A DNA stretch of 64,000 bases from Ktedonobacteraceae bacterium. GTDB taxonomy: Bacteria; Chloroflexota; Ktedonobacteria; Ktedonobacterales; Ktedonobacteraceae. Position numbers and translations under genes: made by a program. The stretch lies in assembly GCA_035653615.1 (NCBI GenBank), contig DASRBN010000044.1:124001-188000 (forward strand), in the 5' to 3' direction. The notes below the pieces were generated by a model that saw nothing but the letters and a program-made list of their open reading frames with translations, made no database searches and had not been told where the DNA came from. Position 1 is the stretch's first letter, and each line of letters opens with the position of its first letter. Of the stretch, positions 15,764 to 25,224 are shown one piece after another.

Positions 15764-17269
15764 ATGAGTAACCAGCAATCGTCACGAAGCGGCTTCGGCG
15801 GCCAGCATGCCGTGGTTATCGGCGCCAGTATGGCAGGACTCCTGGCCAGTCGCGTCCTGTCCGAGCATTTCGAGCAGGTAACGGTAATCGAGCGCGATCA
15901 GCTTCCACAGGAGGTGCAGGCTCGCAAGGGTGTGCCACAAGGCCGGCATGTTCATATATTGCTGCACAGGGGTGCATCTATTATGCAGGAACTCTTTCCA
16001 GACCTCTTTCCCGCACTTCTTCAGGATGGAAGCATCGCCATTGATACAGTTGCCGACTTCCACTGGTATAATTTTGGCGCGTGGAAACCTCGCTTCAGAA
16101 GCGGCATCACATTCTACAGTCAGAGCCGCCCCCTGCTAGAAGGACACGTGCGCGAGCGGGTAGCGGCGAGAAGCAATGTGCGCTTTCTCGATGCTTGCGA
16201 TGTGGTCAAGCTCTGTGCCACTGATGATGCGACACAGATTACTGGCGTTCAGATACGCCATCGCGCGGGTGAACTGCACGAAGAAGTTCTTTCCGCCGAT
16301 CTCGTCGTGGACGCCAGCGGGCGCGGCTCGCAGACTCCTCAGTGGCTAGCCGCTCTTGGCTATGGTGCAGTAGAGGAAAACACAATCAAGGTCAATGTCG
16401 GCTATGCGACACGTATCTACCGCCGCCCCGAACACAATAACTTTGACCACGATGTCCTGGCTGTCTACTCGACTCCTCCTGCCGGGAAACGGGCTGGCGT
16501 TCTCGCTCCTATCGAAGAGAATCGCTGGATCGTGACGATGATCGGCTGGATACGGGATTATCCGCCCGACGATGAGGCTGGTTTTCTCGCCTTTGCTCGT
16601 AGCTTGCCGCAACCTGACCTCTACGAGGCGATTCAAGATGCCGAGCCATTGACGCCGATTGCCATTCATAAGTTTCCTGCCAATCGTCGACGTCACTATG
16701 AACGTCTCGCTCGCTTCCCAGAGGGCTTCGTGGTCCTGGGCGATGCCGTGTGCAGCTTCAATCCTGTCTATGGACAGGGTATGACGGCAGCGGCCCTGGA
16801 AGCAGAAACGCTCAATACTCTGCTGTACCGGCAACGAGAGCGTCATCCACGTGGAGATATCACGGGTTTCTCGCGCCGCTTCCAGAAGAAGATCACGAAG
16901 ATTGTGGATACCTTCTGGCTGCTAGCGGCGGGCGAAGATTTCCGTCATCCTGAGGCGCAAGGGAACAGACCCCTCGGCGTCAACCTCCTGAACCGCTATG
17001 CGCGTCGCGTTCACGAACTCTCAACGTTCGACCCGCAGGTAACGTTACTCCTCTATCAGGTTTTGCAGGCGATCAAGCCTCCAACGGCACTGTTTAGCCC
17101 GCGTATACTGGCGAAAGTACTTTTCAAAAGGGCACCTCGCCAGAGCGATCAGGCAGGAACGAGTGCTTCACCAGAGGTATCAGGAGACACTATCGCCTCC
17201 TCTACGGGAGAGCATGAAAAACAGCGGCAGACGGTGTCCTCTGTACAAGAGAAGACCCGCTCGTTGTGA
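15764..17269 (+). CDS. FAD-dependent monooxygenase/oxidoreductase
   Basis: 501 residues; ATG 15764 with AGGGAG 7 nt upstream. The N-terminal Rossmann fold reads HAVVIGASMAGLLASRVL followed by the ribose-binding VTVIERD. The second FAD motif is VVLGDAVCSFNPVYGQGMTAAALEAETL. This is the p-hydroxybenzoate hydroxylase/geranylgeranyl reductase superfamily, which hydroxylates or reduces hydrophobic substrates. The last 60 residues are a polar Ser/Thr-rich tail. The stop overlaps the GTG of an alternative start of the next gene, so the two are co-transcribed. With an acyl-CoA ligase partner, a lipid or polyketide-like substrate is plausible but unproven. Confidence 0.85.
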   Translation: MSNQQSSRSGFGGQHAVVIGASMAGLLASRVLSEHFEQVTVIERDQLPQEVQARKGVPQGRHVHILLHRGASIMQELFPDLFPALLQDGSIAIDTVADFHWYNFGAWKPRFRSGITFYSQSRPLLEGHVRERVAARSNVRFLDACDVVKLCATDDATQITGVQIRHRAGELHEEVLSADLVVDASGRGSQTPQWLAALGYGAVEENTIKVNVGYATRIYRRPEHNNFDHDVLAVYSTPPAGKRAGVLAPIEENRWIVTMIGWIRDYPPDDEAGFLAFARSLPQPDLYEAIQDAEPLTPIAIHKFPANRRRHYERLARFPEGFVVLGDAVCSFNPVYGQGMTAAALEAETLNTLLYRQRERHPRGDITGFSRRFQKKITKIVDTFWLLAAGEDFRHPEAQGNRPLGVNLLNRYARRVHELSTFDPQVTLLLYQVLQAIKPPTALFSPRILAKVLFKRAPRQSDQAGTSASPEVSGDTIASSTGEHEKQRQTVSSVQEKTRSL

Positions 17270-17313
17270 GTACGGAGCAGACACAGAAAAGTAGTCATGA
17301 CAGGAGGATGAAT

Positions 17314-19047
17314 ATGGGAATGACCAACGATGGCCTGTCCTATTGGCAGGCCGAAAGCGAGGGGATAGAACTCCTTGACATCACCATTGGTGATCTTTTA
17401 GACCATCAAGCTGAAGCTTTTTCCGACCGGGAAGCTCTTGTGTACTCGTGTTATCCTGAGTTCGGTACGACACTCGACATTCGCTGGACGTACCAGGACT
17501 ATCATGAACGGGCCAACGCCGTCGCCAAGGGATTACTGGCTCTGGGCCTGGACAAAGGGGATCATATCGCTATCTGGGCTGCTAATTTGCCGCAGTGGCC
17601 GCTCTTGCAAATGGCCGCGGCCAAAGCTGGCCTGGTTCTGGTCACGATCAATCCCGTCCTGCGCGCTAGCGAGGTCGAGTACATCCTCAAGCAGGGGGAT
17701 ATCCGTACGCTGTTCTGCATGGCCCGTATACGCGATCATGATTGCCTGGCAACGATCCGTTCGCTCATTACTCCTGGCAACCAACGAGGCGAAGTAATGA
17801 GCGAGCGCCTCCCGCTGCTGCGCACTGTATGCCTGTTAGGTATCCCTCCTGTTGATGAATCCCAAGAGGAAGACTGGCCACTGCTCTTCGATGAGATGGT
17901 CATACGCGGAAAACAGATCAGCGACGTGGCGCTGAGCGAACGACAAACGTCCGTCACGCCTTTTGATCCAGCCATGATCATCTATACGTCCGGCACAACA
18001 GGCTCTCCTAAAGGCACACTGCTGACACATTATGCCCTGATCAATAATGCGCGTCTGCTTGCGAAGCGGTGGGGAGCCAATCAAGATACCCGCATGGCGG
18101 TACTGGTGCCATTCTTTCATGCCATGGGGTGCGTGGCGGGAACGCTCGGCTCTCTCTGCCCTGGCAGCTCTCTTCATCCCCTTCTGGCTTTTGATCCCTT
18201 GCAAGCGTTACGCATCATCAGCCATGAACGCTGCACCTTTTTGTCAGGAACGCCCACCATGATTACAGCGATTATGCAGCACCCTGCTGCCAGCACATAT
18301 GATCTTTCTTCGCTGCAACTGATAGGTACGGGCGGGGCTCCTGTCCCTGTTGCCCTCATGGAGCAGGTTAAAAAGCAAATGGGAGCAGATGTTTTTATTG
18401 GCTTTGGTCAGACCGAGGCAACGTGCGGCATTACAACAACGCTCTCAGACGATCCATTCGAACTGAAGGCAGCGACGGTGGGCATACCGCTGCCGCATAC
18501 TGAGGTCAAGGTCATCCATGCGGAAACAGGCAGCGTTCTTCCTGTTGGAGAGCGTGGAGAACTCTGCTGCCGGGGCTACCTTGTGATGGCTGGCTACTAC
18601 AAGATGCCGGAAAAGGCAACCGAGGCGATTGATGCCGAGGGTTGGTTACATACGGGTGACCTGGCAACGATGGATGGGCGCGGCTACGTCAACATTGTGG
18701 GCCGGCTCAAGGATATAGTCATTCGTGGCGGCGAGAACCTTTTTCCACGTGAGATTGAGGAGTTCCTCATTCGCCATCCCAAGGTGGCTGACGTCCAGGT
18801 TGTGGGCGTGCCGGATGCCTTTTTTGGTGAAGAGTTGCTCGCCGTTGTTATCCCCAAACAAGGAGAGCAACTGAGTGAACGAGAGCTGCGCACCTACTGT
18901 AAGGGAAAGATCAGTCACCAGAAGATCCCGCGCTACTTCCAATTTGTGACCTCCTATCCTTTGACCGGGAGCGGGAAGGTGCAGAAGTTTGTGCTGCGAG
19001 AAAATGCCATCAAAGCCTGGGATCTCGCGATTCTGCCGCAGGAATAG
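17314..19047 (+). CDS. AMP-forming acyl-CoA synthetase (FadD-like)
   Basis: 577 residues from ATG 17314. A perfect AGGAGG at 17302-17307 with 6-nt spacing decides this start over GTG 17266 and ATG 17308. The adenylate-forming core is complete: P-loop IIYTSGTTGSPKGT, GFGQTEATCG, GWLHTGDLATMD, the RLKDIVIRGGENLFPREIE hinge and the C-terminal lysine region TGSGKVQKFVLRE. These enzymes activate fatty or other carboxylic acids with ATP and then load CoA. The gene belongs to a two-gene operon with the FAD monooxygenase. Confidence 0.9.
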   Translation: MGMTNDGLSYWQAESEGIELLDITIGDLLDHQAEAFSDREALVYSCYPEFGTTLDIRWTYQDYHERANAVAKGLLALGLDKGDHIAIWAANLPQWPLLQMAAAKAGLVLVTINPVLRASEVEYILKQGDIRTLFCMARIRDHDCLATIRSLITPGNQRGEVMSERLPLLRTVCLLGIPPVDESQEEDWPLLFDEMVIRGKQISDVALSERQTSVTPFDPAMIIYTSGTTGSPKGTLLTHYALINNARLLAKRWGANQDTRMAVLVPFFHAMGCVAGTLGSLCPGSSLHPLLAFDPLQALRIISHERCTFLSGTPTMITAIMQHPAASTYDLSSLQLIGTGGAPVPVALMEQVKKQMGADVFIGFGQTEATCGITTTLSDDPFELKAATVGIPLPHTEVKVIHAETGSVLPVGERGELCCRGYLVMAGYYKMPEKATEAIDAEGWLHTGDLATMDGRGYVNIVGRLKDIVIRGGENLFPREIEEFLIRHPKVADVQVVGVPDAFFGEELLAVVIPKQGEQLSERELRTYCKGKISHQKIPRYFQFVTSYPLTGSGKVQKFVLRENAIKAWDLAILPQE

Positions 19048-19126
19048 AATAGAGAACAGGGCAATTTTTGCTCTTTACGAGCTTTCGTGCAACCAACGTT
19101 GGCACGCGGCAATGTCCAATCGATTT

Positions 19127-19152
19127 GGCCCTGCCAACTATTTGTGGCAATA
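19127..19152. repeat. IS end, copy A
   Basis: GGCCCTGCCAACTATTTGTG at the start; 24 of 26 positions match 26328-26353. Transposase-like coding begins about 30 nt inside it. Confidence 0.55.
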
Positions 19153-19180
19153 AGCAGACAGCGGCGAGCGCACACTGGAG

Positions 19181-19639
19181 GAATTTTACGAAAGCCTCCA
19201 GCCCTTTGCAATCCCCTTCATGGCGCTCTTTGAGCGTAATCGGTTACCTTCTCGTTCAGCACTCTCGCGCTTTTTGGCCGCCCTCACCGAGGCTACCGTC
19301 GAAGCCCTGCGCACGCTCTTTCTCGATGACCTGCTGAGCCGCCCGCTGACACCCGACAAGCAAACGGGAGGGTTGATAGATCGGCAGGGAAACCGCTGGA
19401 GGGTCTTTGACATCGATGGCACGCGGGAAACTGCCCGTCAACGCGCCTTACCCCAGGGAAATGACGTGCCTACGGCCTTTCGCCGGTTGGATGACGTCTG
19501 CGCACCTGGCTACCGAGGCCGTAAGCGAGGGGAAGTAGTTAGGATACGCACAACGGTTTCTCAGGCCCATAGTTATCAGTGGCTCGGCAGTTTCGGCAAT
19601 CGCGGGAACAGGCGCCTTTGCACCGGCGCTCTCCGATGA
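19181..19639 (+). pseudogene. Transposase fragment, truncated
   Basis: The frame reads LEEFYESLQPFAIPFMALFE then RNRLPSRSALSRFLAALTEA and continues to DKQTGGLIDRQGNRWRVFDI, DDVCAPGYRGRKRGEVVR and SYQWLGSFGNRGN before breaking up. This is the amino-terminal half of a DDE-type transposase common in Ktedonobacteria-like genomes (recognised from memory; family not named). No full catalytic core follows. It starts near an IS end at 19127. Confidence 0.6.
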
Positions 19640-20180
19640 GGATCAAGAACAGGATCCCGACCGGTGCTGCAGCCACTGCGCCTGGGGGCAGGAGTGCTGG
19701 CAGATCATCTCGCAATGGATCTGGAACCTGCGCTTAGAGTGGGGGCATCAGCTTGAACCTTCTTCTGTGCGCACAACGGAGTGTGCTCCTGCTCCTGCGC
19801 CGGCCTCGTCTCGGCTTTCAAGAGCGGCTGGCCCGCAATGCTCGCGTTTCCACCGATGGGCCAGTTACGATCAGGATGTTCGGCGTCCCAGCAGCCTTTG
19901 CCGCCTCGCTCGAGTGGGCGACGGCTTGACTCTGTCCTGACCGCCGAGGGCGTCCTTCGGCTCGGACAAGCTGGCTTCTCCGAGGGAAGTCTCATGCCCT
20001 CTTTTCTCGTCTGGTGCTTACTTCTTCCACTCCGCTGCCTGCTTCGCTCTCCCTCTCACTGGTTTGGCCGTCTCTGATGAACTCCCCGCCCGCTTCCGCA
20101 TGACTTTCGCCTCCCGATCAACGATGAGCTCTTCAACCAGCTCGTTGCGCATCGCGTGGGTGTTTCCTGGAAAGGTTAGT
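19640..20180. other. Debris without a recognisable gene
   Basis: Several short open stretches occur on both strands, for instance DQEQDPDRCCSHCAWGQECW then QIISQWIWNLRLEWGHQ on the plus strand from about 19642. None continues as a recognisable protein. It probably holds further parts of the broken IS. The end borders the 3' end of the DUF998 gene. Confidence 0.4.
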
Positions 20181-20930
20181 TCATACATTTTCCTGCAAAG
20201 ATGTGTTGATATCTGCTTCTTCTGTGGAATGCACCGGGGAGACCGACAAAGGCATCTGTCGCAGGAGTCGGATAGCCAGGAGCGCGATCCAGCCCCAGCC
20301 GAGGATGATGGCGATGCGTTCAAGCAGGCCCGCTGGTGCGTTAGGCATGAGGCCTTTTTCATCGAGGACTGCCACCGTGAGGCTGGCGATGAAGGATGCC
20401 ACGAGTATTATCCCTGTGACCAGCGAGTAAGAGGCCCAACCGCGCCAAGCAGGATCGCTTGCGAAGCGGCGGGCCAACACGAAAATGGCAATTGCCAGAG
20501 AGCCGAAAGCGAGAGGAGCACCGATGCCATGGATCGTTCCATGCAAGGTCTGAACGCCACCTGAGGAGCCAGGTGGATAGCCCAGGCTCGGATCGGTGAC
20601 GAAGATGCCGACGATGATGAGGGAGAGCCCGAAGATGCCTAGCAGCAGCGGACCCCAGGTGGAACCTTTGCCCGAGCGAAAAACCTGCCGCAGTCCGAAA
20701 GCGAAGCAAAGGACCAGTACTCCACAGATGAGGAAATTCGCGATTTGTATCCAGCCCTGGTTGCTCAGGCTGAGTTCACTGACGAAATTGTGCCAGGCGC
20801 TGTAGCCGGGGCGTGTGACATCCTCGACTAAAAAGACCAGGATGAACAGGAGTGGGCCGATTGCTCCACACACAATCAGGAACCTGATTAGCAGAGGATA
20901 GTTCAGGGTTTGATTGTTCTTTGTCAGCAT
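20181..20930 (-). CDS. DUF998 membrane protein
   Basis: 249 residues; ATG 20930 with AAAGGA 7 nt upstream. Six to seven membrane helices. The pattern of DUF998 proteins is visible: GYSAWHNFVSELSLSNQGW after the first helix, VGIFVTDPSLGYPPGSS in the middle, and LHGTIHGIGAPLAFG with conserved His residues. The biochemical role of the family is unknown. It diverges from the truncated gene at 20974 with only 43 nt between starts. The C-terminal tail after the last helix is polar. Confidence 0.85.
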   Translation of the reverse strand: MLTKNNQTLNYPLLIRFLIVCGAIGPLLFILVFLVEDVTRPGYSAWHNFVSELSLSNQGWIQIANFLICGVLVLCFAFGLRQVFRSGKGSTWGPLLLGIFGLSLIIVGIFVTDPSLGYPPGSSGGVQTLHGTIHGIGAPLAFGSLAIAIFVLARRFASDPAWRGWASYSLVTGIILVASFIASLTVAVLDEKGLMPNAPAGLLERIAIILGWGWIALLAIRLLRQMPLSVSPVHSTEEADINTSLQENV

Positions 20931-20973
20931 ACTATTTTCCTTTCCTTTGTCAAAATGCAATAATGAGGAACGT

Positions 20974-21393
20974 ATGGATTGCAATGCATCTATTGTAGAG
21001 GGGACGCGGACCACGATCACGAAATTTCCGCCCGGAGGCATCGGCTTCGATTGGGCATTTCTTGTTCCCTGCACCTGGTTGATGGTGGGCATCTCCCTTG
21101 ACGGGTGGGTGCATAATCACATTCCGGCACTGGAAACCTTCTTTACGCCCTGGCATGGGGTGTTGTATTCCGGCTACCTGGCTATTGCTGTGTTTCTCCT
21201 GGTCGCGCTTGCGCGCAAGCACCGGAGAGGTTCTTCCTGGCAACAGGCCCTACCCGCAGGTTATGGCTTATCACTCTTTGGCGCAAGGAGGGAGCAAATT
21301 AGCGGGAGAGCAAAAGCCTCGATGATTTCACCATCCCAGAGGTGTTACAGAAACAGCGGAAAACCGGGAGTGCCTTTCCCCGTCTCCAGGTAG
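20974..21393 (+). pseudogene. Membrane protein gene, truncated
   Basis: ATG 20974 is preceded by TGAGGA. The first 90 residues form a coherent membrane protein (FDWAFLVPCTWLMVGISLDG, TPWHGVLYSGYLAIAVFLLV, LPAGYGLSLFG). After about 21275 the sequence turns into low-quality coding (GARREQISGRAKASM) and stops. It resembles the start of larger multi-span proteins of unknown function, so the rest was probably deleted. Confidence 0.55.
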
Positions 21394-21491
21394 GATTTCA
21401 GGCGCTCCAGGAAGTACTCCCAATTCGCGTATGTCTGTTGATAGGCCTCATCGTTTCTCCTTTCTTTGCGAAATGGTTTCAGCATTTCCAT
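21345..21491 (-). pseudogene. C-terminal fragment of an AHSA1/SRPBCC protein
   Basis: A 48-codon frame with GAGGAG about 8 nt before ATG 21491. Its last part, DEAYQQTYANWEYFLERLKS and YLETGKGTP, is the closing helix of START/AHSA1-like proteins; the rest of the domain is absent. It overlaps the 3' end of the truncated gene at 20974 on the other strand, marking a deletion scar between two broken genes. Confidence 0.5.
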
Positions 21492-21524
21492 CGTTTTCTC
21501 TCCTCGTTTTGTCGTGATGACTCC

Positions 21525-22397
21525 CTACAAAACGGGAACTTGCATATTGATAGCAAGCAACGCTTCTTCCAGATTCGGCTCGGCAGATCGGGCGTCCTCG
21601 TGAGGACGCGACGCACTGATGAGACGGAGATACACGCCCTCGGGCTTGCTAATCATCGTACTCACCCGGCTTGCCATCTGCAAGCGTTGAGCCGTCGCCG
21701 GATCAACGGTGATTTCCCATACCTTGCCGTTTGCCTGGGTTAAGAGCCCTTGAGGAGTCGTATCAGTAAGGATGCGTCCTTCGCGCAACACCACCAGGCG
21801 GGATGCGACCGCTTCGACGTCACCCACAATGTGCGTAGAAAGCAGGATGATACGTGAAGCGGTCAGGCTCGCCAGTAGCGTGCGAAATCTCACGCGTTCC
21901 TCAGGATCAAGACCGGCGGTGGGTTCGTCCACGATCAGGAGTTCCGGGTCGTTGATGAGCGCCTGGGCAATGCCGATGCGCTGTTTCATGCCTCCCGAGT
22001 ACGTGGTGAGACGCCGGTCCGCCACCTGTTTGAGATTGACGAGTTCCAGCAATTCCTCCACGCGTTGGCGAGCCAGGGTGGAGGGTAAGCCTTTCATCGC
22101 AGCCAGGTACAGCAAAAATTTGCGCCCGGTAAACTCTGGATAGACGCCGAAGTCTTGCGGCAGGTAGCCCAGCACCTGTCGCAAGCTACTCCCATGTTTC
22201 TGTATATCTTTGCCATTCCAGTACACGGCTCCTGTGGTTGGTTGCAAAAGGGTCGCGATAATGCGCATGAGTGTTGTCTTGCCCGCTCCATTGGGGCCAA
22301 CCAGCCCGATCATGCCAGGGCTGCAGCGCAATGAGAGGTCGCGCAATGCCCATGTCGTGCGATATTGCTTACTTACCTGCTCAATGATGAGTTCCAT
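21525..22397 (-). CDS. ABC-2 type transporter ATPase
   Basis: 290 residues with all nucleotide-binding motifs: Walker A GPNGAGKTTL, Q-loop LPQDFG, signature YSGGMKQR, Walker B LLIVDEPTAGLDP and H-loop STHIVGD. The extra C-terminal domain of about 80 residues (KVWEITVDPATAQRL) is usual for drug or peptide exporters of this class. It is the last gene of a four-gene leftward operon, 59 nt after the permease, and should power it. Substrate unknown. Confidence 0.9.
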   Translation of the reverse strand: MELIIEQVSKQYRTTWALRDLSLRCSPGMIGLVGPNGAGKTTLMRIIATLLQPTTGAVYWNGKDIQKHGSSLRQVLGYLPQDFGVYPEFTGRKFLLYLAAMKGLPSTLARQRVEELLELVNLKQVADRRLTTYSGGMKQRIGIAQALINDPELLIVDEPTAGLDPEERVRFRTLLASLTASRIILLSTHIVGDVEAVASRLVVLREGRILTDTTPQGLLTQANGKVWEITVDPATAQRLQMASRVSTMISKPEGVYLRLISASRPHEDARSAEPNLEEALLAINMQVPVL

Positions 22398-22456
22398 GTG
22401 TTGTTTCCATCCTTCCTCTGGTGTTTTTTCTCATAGGTGATTTTACGGTAACTCCT

Positions 22457-23416
22457 TTACGCACGCATATCGCGGAAGCGACGGAACAAGAGCGTTGCGA
22501 GGATGACGACAGCGATGCCGAAGCCAACCCACGCCAGGCGAGGAATAATCCACGTCCTCATATCCGGGAGCTGCTGCTCGAGCGTGTACAACTTCGAGAA
22601 GAAGACCTGATTGCTGACATGTTGGGTTTGCAGAACCAGTTGAGTCAGCATCTGACCGGTCGACTGTGCCTGCGCGACCAACTGGCTGGTCGGGTCCCAG
22701 GCGGCCAGATTTCCTACATGCAGTCGACTGATGATGGGCGCGCTCAGAAACCAGAGGAGCAGCAGGGCTACTTTGATAAACATGGAGAGGCGCGGCCAGA
22801 GCGTCCCCAGTGCGAAGCTGACGCTACTCAGAATGAGAACCGGCGGCAGGAAGAGAACTGCCCACAGGATGGTAATGTTCGACAGATCCGGCGGCACAGA
22901 GAGGCTGGCAGGCTGCACCTGATGCAGGAGCAGGGCGACTGAGATGATCGAGAGGAGCATGACACAGGCCAGGCCCAGGCTCATCAGCAAGCTCACCAGG
23001 TAGCGCCCGCCCACATAGGCCCAGGACGGGATCGCGGTCGTCATGAGTAATTCATGCGTGCGCCTCTTCAGATCGCGAGCAACGGCATCGGTACAGAGAA
23101 AAGGGATGAAGAGCGCCATCACCATACCGAGGTAGGTGGGCGTCGTGTGGAACAGGCCATAGGTGCTGAGCCAATCGATACCAAAGGTCCGTACACCGAA
23201 GGCGGTCGTAACCGTTTGCGGATCAGTATTGGTGCCGAGTGCCAGTTCGAGCATACTGGCAAGGGCAAAGACCAGCAGTGGAATGAGCCACGTAGACCAG
23301 GCAAAAGCCAGCCGGCGCAGTTCCCAGCGTATCACTGTGACCAATGAGTTTGGATGACGAGCAGGAGAGAGCGGAGAAGCTCCCACTGACTTCGAAGATG
23401 TTAATGATGTAGCCAT
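22457..23416 (-). CDS. ABC-2 type permease
   Basis: 319 residues from ATG 23416, which has AGAGG 6 nt upstream. An earlier ATG at 23536 overlaps the previous stop as ATGA and would add 40 polar residues by coupled translation; both are possible. Two helices flank a large loop in the first third, followed by four more helices, ending LATLLFRRFRDMRA, the usual permease tail. It pairs with the ATPase at 21525. Confidence 0.85.
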   Translation of the reverse strand: MATSLTSSKSVGASPLSPARHPNSLVTVIRWELRRLAFAWSTWLIPLLVFALASMLELALGTNTDPQTVTTAFGVRTFGIDWLSTYGLFHTTPTYLGMVMALFIPFLCTDAVARDLKRRTHELLMTTAIPSWAYVGGRYLVSLLMSLGLACVMLLSIISVALLLHQVQPASLSVPPDLSNITILWAVLFLPPVLILSSVSFALGTLWPRLSMFIKVALLLLWFLSAPIISRLHVGNLAAWDPTSQLVAQAQSTGQMLTQLVLQTQHVSNQVFFSKLYTLEQQLPDMRTWIIPRLAWVGFGIAVVILATLLFRRFRDMRA

Positions 23417-23532
23417 AGTAACCTCTTTTCTCTGTGCTGCACAGGGCAGCGTCTTTTCAATTTTATTTGATAAGGAGAGTGATACCTTAGGCGTTTTTTG
23501 GGATGCGTGACGGGTCTGTGAGCCGGACAGTT

Positions 23533-24375
23533 TCATGGGGTCGTTGCTACTAAAAGATGACGTGGAATCTGGAGTGTGAAACGCCAGAGTGCGACCGCCA
23601 GCATGACGGCTCCTATCCCACCCAGAAGCAGCTCCCCGGAGAGGCTCATCAGGATACCGAGATAGCCTGTACTGAGAACAACCAGCAGCAGCCAGCTACT
23701 GTAGGCCAGCACGGTTGCCAGCAGTATCGAAAGCCATAACGAGAGAACCAGCGCCAGGCTGGCGACAAGGAGCAACGGCATCAGCCAGTACAGCGTCACC
23801 ACAAGGAAGCTTCCATTGCCATGTATCCAGCCGACCAGGCTCAGCAGCACCCCCAGGCTCACGTCGTACCCCAGCACTACGACCAATCGCGCCACGATGA
23901 GTTGGAGCGCAGATGGAGGGCAAGCCAATTCCCACTCCAGGGTATGCAGCCTGACGCCACGAAAAGCGCTGGTCACGCTGAGATAAGCCAGCAAGGGCGC
24001 GAGCGCCCTCAGCCAGGCAATCGTCAGCGGATTCTGGGTACTCAGTTCAACGATTGCCCCGATCAAAACGATGAGCAGGCTGAATATCCAGAAAGGGGGG
24101 TGCTGGACGCTGACCTGCGCGCGAGCAGTGTGCAGCAGCGTGATCAGCCGGCTGCGCTGCACCATGCGCTCGCGAATGGCCTGGCGCACGGCTGAGTGCA
24201 GCGGCATCGCCTGTTCCAGGACAGACAATAGGCGCCCCCGGTCAGCAGAGGTGATGCGCCGCTCAGGCCATTCCGCCAGTCGTTGCACAACGGGCATCCA
24301 GGCAGCGATTTCAGCCGGGCCTGCATCCAGTTCTTGCAGGGCTTCCTCCAGGTCATTGAGATCGTTGTTCTCCAC
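23533..24375 (-). CDS. Membrane protein of the sigma/ABC operon, putative anti-sigma or regulator
   Basis: 280 residues from GTG 24375 (GGAGG, 6 nt). The first 90 residues are soluble and acidic (MENNDLNDLEEALQELDAG); about six membrane helices follow. The place directly after an ECF sigma gene, 12 nt from it, and the soluble-then-membrane layout suggest an anti-sigma factor. However, there is no recognisable zinc-binding HxxxCxxC motif, and the helix number suits a permease-like protein. The stop overlaps a possible start of the next gene. Confidence 0.65.
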   Translation of the reverse strand: MENNDLNDLEEALQELDAGPAEIAAWMPVVQRLAEWPERRITSADRGRLLSVLEQAMPLHSAVRQAIRERMVQRSRLITLLHTARAQVSVQHPPFWIFSLLIVLIGAIVELSTQNPLTIAWLRALAPLLAYLSVTSAFRGVRLHTLEWELACPPSALQLIVARLVVVLGYDVSLGVLLSLVGWIHGNGSFLVVTLYWLMPLLLVASLALVLSLWLSILLATVLAYSSWLLLVVLSTGYLGILMSLSGELLLGGIGAVMLAVALWRFTLQIPRHLLVATTP

Positions 24376-24387
24376 AGGTCTCCTCCT

Positions 24388-24951
24388 TTAGAGATAGGTG
24401 TCCGCTGATGTTGCCAGAACACTCCGTAATCGCCGCAATCCAGTAGAGAGTCGCCATTTGACCGTTCCCAGGGGAATATCCAGCGTATCAGCGACCTCTT
24501 GCAGGCTCAAATCACAGTAAAAACGCAACCAGAGCGTCGCCCGAAACTCCATACTCAACAGGTTTAAGGCGCCGACCAGTGTGGATCGCTGCTCGCCGCG
24601 CAAGGCCTGTTCTTCTGGACCAGGAACAGTGTCTGGTATCCAATCCTCATGTTCAGACGCCAGAGGCGTTGAAAGCCGTATAGCACTCGATTTGAAATGG
24701 TCGCGAACCAGGTTGGTAGCGATGGTATAGAGCCAGGGTTTGAACAGGCGATCACCACGTGCAGTGTGCTGGCGAAGTACGCGCAAGAACGTCTCCTGGG
24801 CAAAGTCCTGGGCAAGTGCCCAGTCCCCGCCGAGCAGCCGGTCGAGATATCCAGTCAGCGCCTGCTGATACCGCTCGACCAGCGTGGCCAAAGCAGTCAT
24901 CTCACCTGCCATAACATCGCTGAAGAGCTGCTCATCACTCAAACGCTCCAT
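24388..24951 (-). CDS. ECF-type RNA polymerase sigma factor
   Basis: 187 residues. Region 2 is clear (LVERYQQALTGYLDRLLGG, AQDFAQETFLRVLRQ, FKPWLYTIATNLVRDHFKS), as is region 4 (LSMEFRATLWLRFYCDLSLQ, EVADTLDIPLGTVKWRLSTG). There is no C-terminal extension. It is the first gene of an operon with a membrane protein and an ABC-2 exporter, the usual layout for envelope-stress or antibiotic-stress control. An AACC-type -35 followed by CGTG-type -10 can be drawn about 60 nt upstream but is weak. Confidence 0.9.
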   Translation of the reverse strand: MERLSDEQLFSDVMAGEMTALATLVERYQQALTGYLDRLLGGDWALAQDFAQETFLRVLRQHTARGDRLFKPWLYTIATNLVRDHFKSSAIRLSTPLASEHEDWIPDTVPGPEEQALRGEQRSTLVGALNLLSMEFRATLWLRFYCDLSLQEVADTLDIPLGTVKWRLSTGLRRLRSVLATSADTYL

Positions 24952-25224
24952 GTCAGTGCTTTCTTCCTACGGTGCTTGCCTGTTCCATCTGCGTTCTTCA
25001 CATACACGAGCGAAGGGAGCAAAAGGTTGGCGAGGGCAAACATATGATATCGGTCTTTCTCGTTGCTGCGACATAAGAGGTGAGACATTACCTGCTCAAG
25101 TGTTCGTTCCGGCTGTTGCTTGCCATCTTTCGATCTCCAGCCAACTAAACCATCCGGTCTCTGGTCTTGACCAGCTTTCCCAGAGGGGATAAACCTGGAC
25201 AGGAGTCTCCAACGGGAGGGCAGC

